A stretch of DNA of 12,091 nucleotides from Irineochytrium annulatum. Its lineage: Eukaryota; Chytridiomycota; Chytridiomycetes; Chytridiales; Chytridiaceae. The notes beneath the pieces are model-generated. The model saw only the letters and a program-made list of their open reading frames with translations. It searched no databases and was not told the origin of the DNA. Location of the stretch: positions 1 to 12,091 of the forward strand of contig JADGJL010000920.1 of the NCBI GenBank assembly GCA_027600665.1, in the 5' to 3' direction. Both the position numbers and the translations under genes were made by a program. This document shows, in pieces, positions 9,701 through 12,091 of this stretch; position 1 is the stretch's first letter; every line of letters begins with the position of its first letter.

Positions 9701-10589
9701 TCAAACAGCCCGTCCTTCTGGTCCCGACGCTGAACTGCCTTGTGCATCTCATCGAGCCTCCATTCCTCGTGGTTTCCATTGCGGAAATTGAGCTTGTCCA
9801 TTTGGAGAGAGTGCGGTTTGAGTTGAGGAGTTTCGATCTAGTTGTCGTATTCAAGGACTACAAGAGGCCCGTTCATAACATCACGTCCATTGCGACGACG
9901 GAGCTAGAGAACGTGAAGGACTGGTTGGAGTACGTTTTCGTTTTGTTTCCGCTGTTTCCAGCTTTTCGCTAACGCTTTTTTAATATTAGTTCGGTCGATA
10001 TTCCATTCACCGAAGGCCCTGCCAACCTGTCGTGGGCGCAGATCATGAAGACGATTAATGAAGATCCGGCAGCTTTCTTCGCGGAGGGCGGCTGGGGGTT
10101 TCTGCAGCCCGAGAGTGAGGTTGGCAGAGTGTGGCGGTGCGCATAGTACTCACTTTCGAATAGAACGAGGACGACGAAGAAGAGGAGGAGAGTGAATATG
10201 CAGATTCTGATGGTTTCGAAGGCAGTGTAAGTTTATTGTAAAACTGTCAACCTTTTGCGTGTGTGTAAGTTTTTCATTAAACGCATCCGTCTTCAGGACG
10301 ATTCCGACAGCGACGGTTCTGGGGGCTCGGGAGATGGTAGCAATGCGTCCGACTTCTCGGACTCGGACGCCGACGAGGACGAGGAAAGCGGGGAGGACTG
10401 GGACGAGCTGGAGAAGAAGGCCGAGAAGGTACCATCCCTTCCCCCCTTTTGCTACGCCATGATTGGAATTAAATCTATGTAAAGGCCGACAAGAAGCGAT
10501 CCGAGAGGGAGAACGATTCTCCGCCCCCATCTGCAAAAAAGAAAAAGCGGGACGGGCCAGAGACAAACGGGAAGAAGATGAAAAGGTGA
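6767..10589 (+). CDS. SPT16: FACT complex subunit Spt16 (histone chaperone)
   Basis: Large subunit of FACT, which with Pob3/SSRP1 loosens and rebuilds nucleosomes during transcription and replication. Fourteen exons: 6767-6934, 6989-7216, 7266-7424, 7467-7832, 7882-8046, 8099-8644, 8705-9000, 9058-9364, 9421-9594, 9640-9929, 9990-10119, 10164-10226, 10297-10428, 10485-10589. Joined, they give 1042 residues, close to yeast (about 1035). The aminopeptidase-like N-domain spans about 1-440 ([32 protein letters not shown]). A charged linker holds [12 protein letters not shown] (467-478). The dimerization domain lies near 480-640 and the Rtt106-like tandem PH middle domain near 665-920 ([68 protein letters not shown]). 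The tail from about 944 is Asp/Glu/Ser-rich and ends in KKKKR, a likely nuclear signal. The start has good context (G at -3 and +4). Introns 7 and 10 are phase 2, the rest phase 0. The intron 11 donor (GTTGGC) is the weakest call; GTGTGG at 10129 is in frame but gives a 35 bp intron. Expression is probably constitutive; no regulatory site is evident. Confidence 0.97.
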
Positions 10590-10779
10590 AAAGGGCAATG
10601 GATCTTCTTTTGTTGTATGTGCTTCTTGGCCTTCTTGACGGGGCGCTATTGCCTATGTCCCTGTTTGAGCTTGGCAGCAATTTTTTGACTTAAATTTGTC
10701 TTATATTTTATATCGCCGGCATCAGGCGCCGAAGATGCACTGTATGTATCTCGTTAACAAGAAAAAAAGAGTAAAGAGT

Positions 10780-10785
10780 AATAAA
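10780..10785 (+). other. Candidate polyadenylation signal AATAAA of SPT16
   Basis: AATAAA occurs about 190 nt past the SPT16 stop codon (10587-10589), in an AT-rich stretch on the sense strand. The position is reasonable for a 3' end signal. Confidence 0.4.
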
Positions 10786-11219
10786 TGTCGAATCTAGTGA
10801 ACAGAAGCCCCTTAAGTGACCGCAAAAGCTGTGAAGGAAACAAAAGAACCAAAAAAAATTTCTGGTTTGCGATCCTATCGCCAGTTGGTGCTGACATTAA
10901 ATGAACCTTCTTTATTTACATTGCGTGCATGTGCTACCAAAAAGATACAAGACGTATGCGGAAAGATGTCAGACGCAAAAGACCTCTGAAGACCATAACT
11001 GACAAAACTTATGCACGCGCTTCGCTTGATGACATTATGGCTTTAACCTAAAAATAGAGTGGCATCAGAAACGAGAAAAGGCACGTAAGGCAGAGCGGAC
11101 CTGGATAATTGTCTCACGTAAGTTGCAAGGGATAAGCATGTGTATGTGTGCGACGGCGACTTGGATGGGTGTATTTTGCAGGCGACATCGACGTCGCTCA
11201 AGATAAGGAGATGTTGCTA

Positions 11220-11435
11220 TTACTGTTTTGCTGCGCACTGATAAGGATATGATGGCCGCCGAATCTCGTTGATGAATGTAGAGATAGAATAAGAAGGGTC
11301 CTCCAACGAAACTCCGGTTAGGACGGCGATGCGTGATTGCGACGTGTTGTCGTTCATCAGCGGATACCATGGATACCAGGTAAACATGCGTCGGACGAAT
11401 CCTCCTTCGAGCTGCTGCAGACCAAGTTCAGTCAT
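11220..11435 (-). other. Doubtful downstream exon of the right-edge gene
   Basis: A minus-strand frame of 71 codons starts at ATG 11435 and contains segments such as FVRRMFTWYPWYPLMND and SRIAVLTGVSLEDPSYS. A TTTCAG acceptor-like sequence lies just before it. Joining it to the right-edge gene would need a donor inside the predicted membrane helix (GTTATT, phase 1), giving an intron of about 100 bp, longer than the others here. I prefer the simpler reading in which the right-edge gene ends at its own TGA (11510-11512) and this frame is chance. Confidence 0.15.
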
Positions 11436-11509
11436 GACTGAAAGTAGCAGGCCAACTCAAGCCCGGAAAACAACACTGTCGAATGCTGTGTCGAATGCGG
11501 TGTCCGCTG

Positions 11510-12091
11510 TCATCCGAGCAAAATGTACAGCCAATAACAGAAGAACAGGCAAGGCACGAAGAAGAGCAGGTATGGCGTCTCCGAGGTAATCATGAAGTTC
11601 CGAATATGTTTGGCACGGACGGCCGCCTCTGCCGGCACCGGCGTCGCGATGGCAGGTTTCTTGGCCGTCGAAGGCCTCCGGAGCTTCAAAGAAGCTGCTG
11701 ACACGTCTAGGACCAAACCCGCGGGCGACGTCGACCGATGCGTAGACGCCGACGGTCGTCGAATCACGCCTTCAGGAAGCACCCCTGATAATGACGCCTT
11801 TCGCGCGCCGCCCTCCGTCGTAAAGGAGGACATAGACACTTTCCGTATAATGCCCTGCGTCGTGAACGAAGACGTCGAGATCTTCCGCAGCACGTCGTCC
11901 GCCACTGCACCCCCGTACCGAAACGACGCGGACGATATCCTCCGCGGCGGTCCCAACGGCCCCAACGGCTCCCTAGCCTCACCAGTGGAAGCTGCATCTG
12001 CCTCAGCCCTCGCCTCCCCCTCCGTCTGCATGCCAATCTCCCTCGTCGCGGCCTTTGCACTTCCACGCCCAGGCGATCCCACTGTCTCCCC
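11510..12091 (-). CDS. 3' part of an unrecognised membrane protein with Ser-containing basic repeats
   Basis: The frame is open from the right edge to TGA at 11510-11512, so the start lies outside the window; the first possible initiator-like codon near the edge is GTG, not ATG. Numbering residues from that GTG (12082), 190 are visible. Residues 1-46 are Ala/Glu/Gly-rich and probably disordered. Residues 47-121 hold about five 14-residue units, each opening with Arg-Arg/Lys-x-Ser. A further RRPS lies at 135-138. The stretch around 151-164 is basic (AVRAKHIRNF). Residues 171-189 form one strongly hydrophobic helix (YLLFFVPCLFFCYWLYILL), one residue before the stop. This end resembles a tail-anchored protein, which would put the repeats in the cytosol, but upstream membrane segments may lie outside the window. 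No family is recognised. Repeats of R-K/R-x-S are typical substrates of basophilic kinases such as PKA; phosphorylation is inference. Confidence 0.65.
   Translation of the reverse strand, partial: GETVGSPGRGSAKAATREIGMQTEGEARAEADAASTGEAREPLGPLGPPRRISSASFRYGGAVADDVLRKISTSSFTTQGIIRKVSMSSFTTEGGARKASLSGVLPEGVIRRPSASTHRSTSPAGLVLDVSAASLKLRRPSTAKKPAIATPVPAEAAVRAKHIRNFMITSETPYLLFFVPCLFFCYWLYILLG
11720..11944 (-). repeat. Coding repeats of 42 bp (14 residues) with R-K/R-x-S heads
   Basis: Five units are seen in translation: RRISSASFRYGGAV, then five extra residues, then RKISTSSFTTQGII, RKVSMSSFTTEGGA, RKASLSGVLPEGVI and RRPSASTHRSTSPA. The last four are contiguous at an exact 14-residue step (11887, 11845, 11803 and 11761, reading leftward). 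The two central units share SSFTT-x-G. The outer ones are more diverged, as expected of an old tandem duplication. Confidence 0.7.

Larger units (their letters stand above)
10590..11509. other. Spacer between convergent SPT16 and right-edge gene
   Basis: This 920 bp region should hold both 3' untranslated regions. It is AT-rich, with poly(A)-rich runs and stops in every frame up to about 11060. Beyond that, minus-strand frames of 70 to 100 codons appear; one is listed as a doubtful extra exon of the right-edge gene. No RNA gene or mobile element was recognised. TTTATT at 10911-10916 (AATAAA on the minus strand) is a possible distant 3' signal for the right-edge gene. Confidence 0.5.

Noticed and set aside
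10111..10163. Alternative SPT16 intron 11 donors GTGAGG (10115) and GTGTGG (10129)
   Set aside because: GTGAGG changes phase and turns the acidic tail into an Arg/Gly-rich frame. GTGTGG keeps frame but leaves an intron of only 35 bp, shorter than any other here.
11065..11370. 101-codon minus-strand frame in the right spacer
   Set aside because: It overlaps another frame of similar quality, shows no domain, and would need a weakly supported splice to join the right-edge gene.

Overview
The window reads as nuclear DNA of a filamentous fungus, most likely a basidiomycete. Two genes are interrupted by many very short introns (42 to 70 bp) with GT...AG ends and CTNA-like branch sites. The exons are GC-rich and the spacers more AT-rich. 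One gene encodes a Frizzled-like receptor, a family present in fungi. I see no bacterial operon structure, rRNA, tRNA, CRISPR array or intact transposon.

Layout from left to right: (1) the 3' end of an unrecognised plus-strand gene, from the left edge to 650; (2) a 731 bp spacer, 651-1381; (3) a minus-strand, four-exon gene, 3933 down to 1382, for a 787-residue Frizzled/Smoothened-type seven-helix receptor with signal peptide, cysteine-rich domain, seven membrane segments and a long low-complexity tail; (4) a gene-poor stretch of about 2.8 kb, roughly 3934-6766, between the divergent receptor and SPT16 genes, holding short inverted repeats but no gene I can support; (5) a plus-strand, 14-exon gene, 6767-10589, for SPT16, the large subunit of the histone chaperone FACT, with a deduced product of 1042 residues; (6) a 920 bp spacer, 10590-11509; (7) the 3' part of a minus-strand gene, from the right edge down to 11510, whose product has about five 14-residue repeats, each opening with an Arg-Arg/Lys-x-Ser motif, followed by a predicted membrane helix next to the stop codon.

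These genes do not form an obvious pathway. SPT16 is a housekeeping chromatin gene. The receptor and the right-edge membrane protein look like accessory, lineage-variable genes. The joined exon models were derived by keeping the reading frame and family similarity across each splice junction; all junctions are inferred, without transcript data. The points most worth a second look are the fungal Frizzled-like receptor without the animal Dishevelled-binding motif, the repeat array of basophilic-kinase-like sites at the right edge, and four introns of sixteen that end in AAG instead of the usual pyrimidine-AG.
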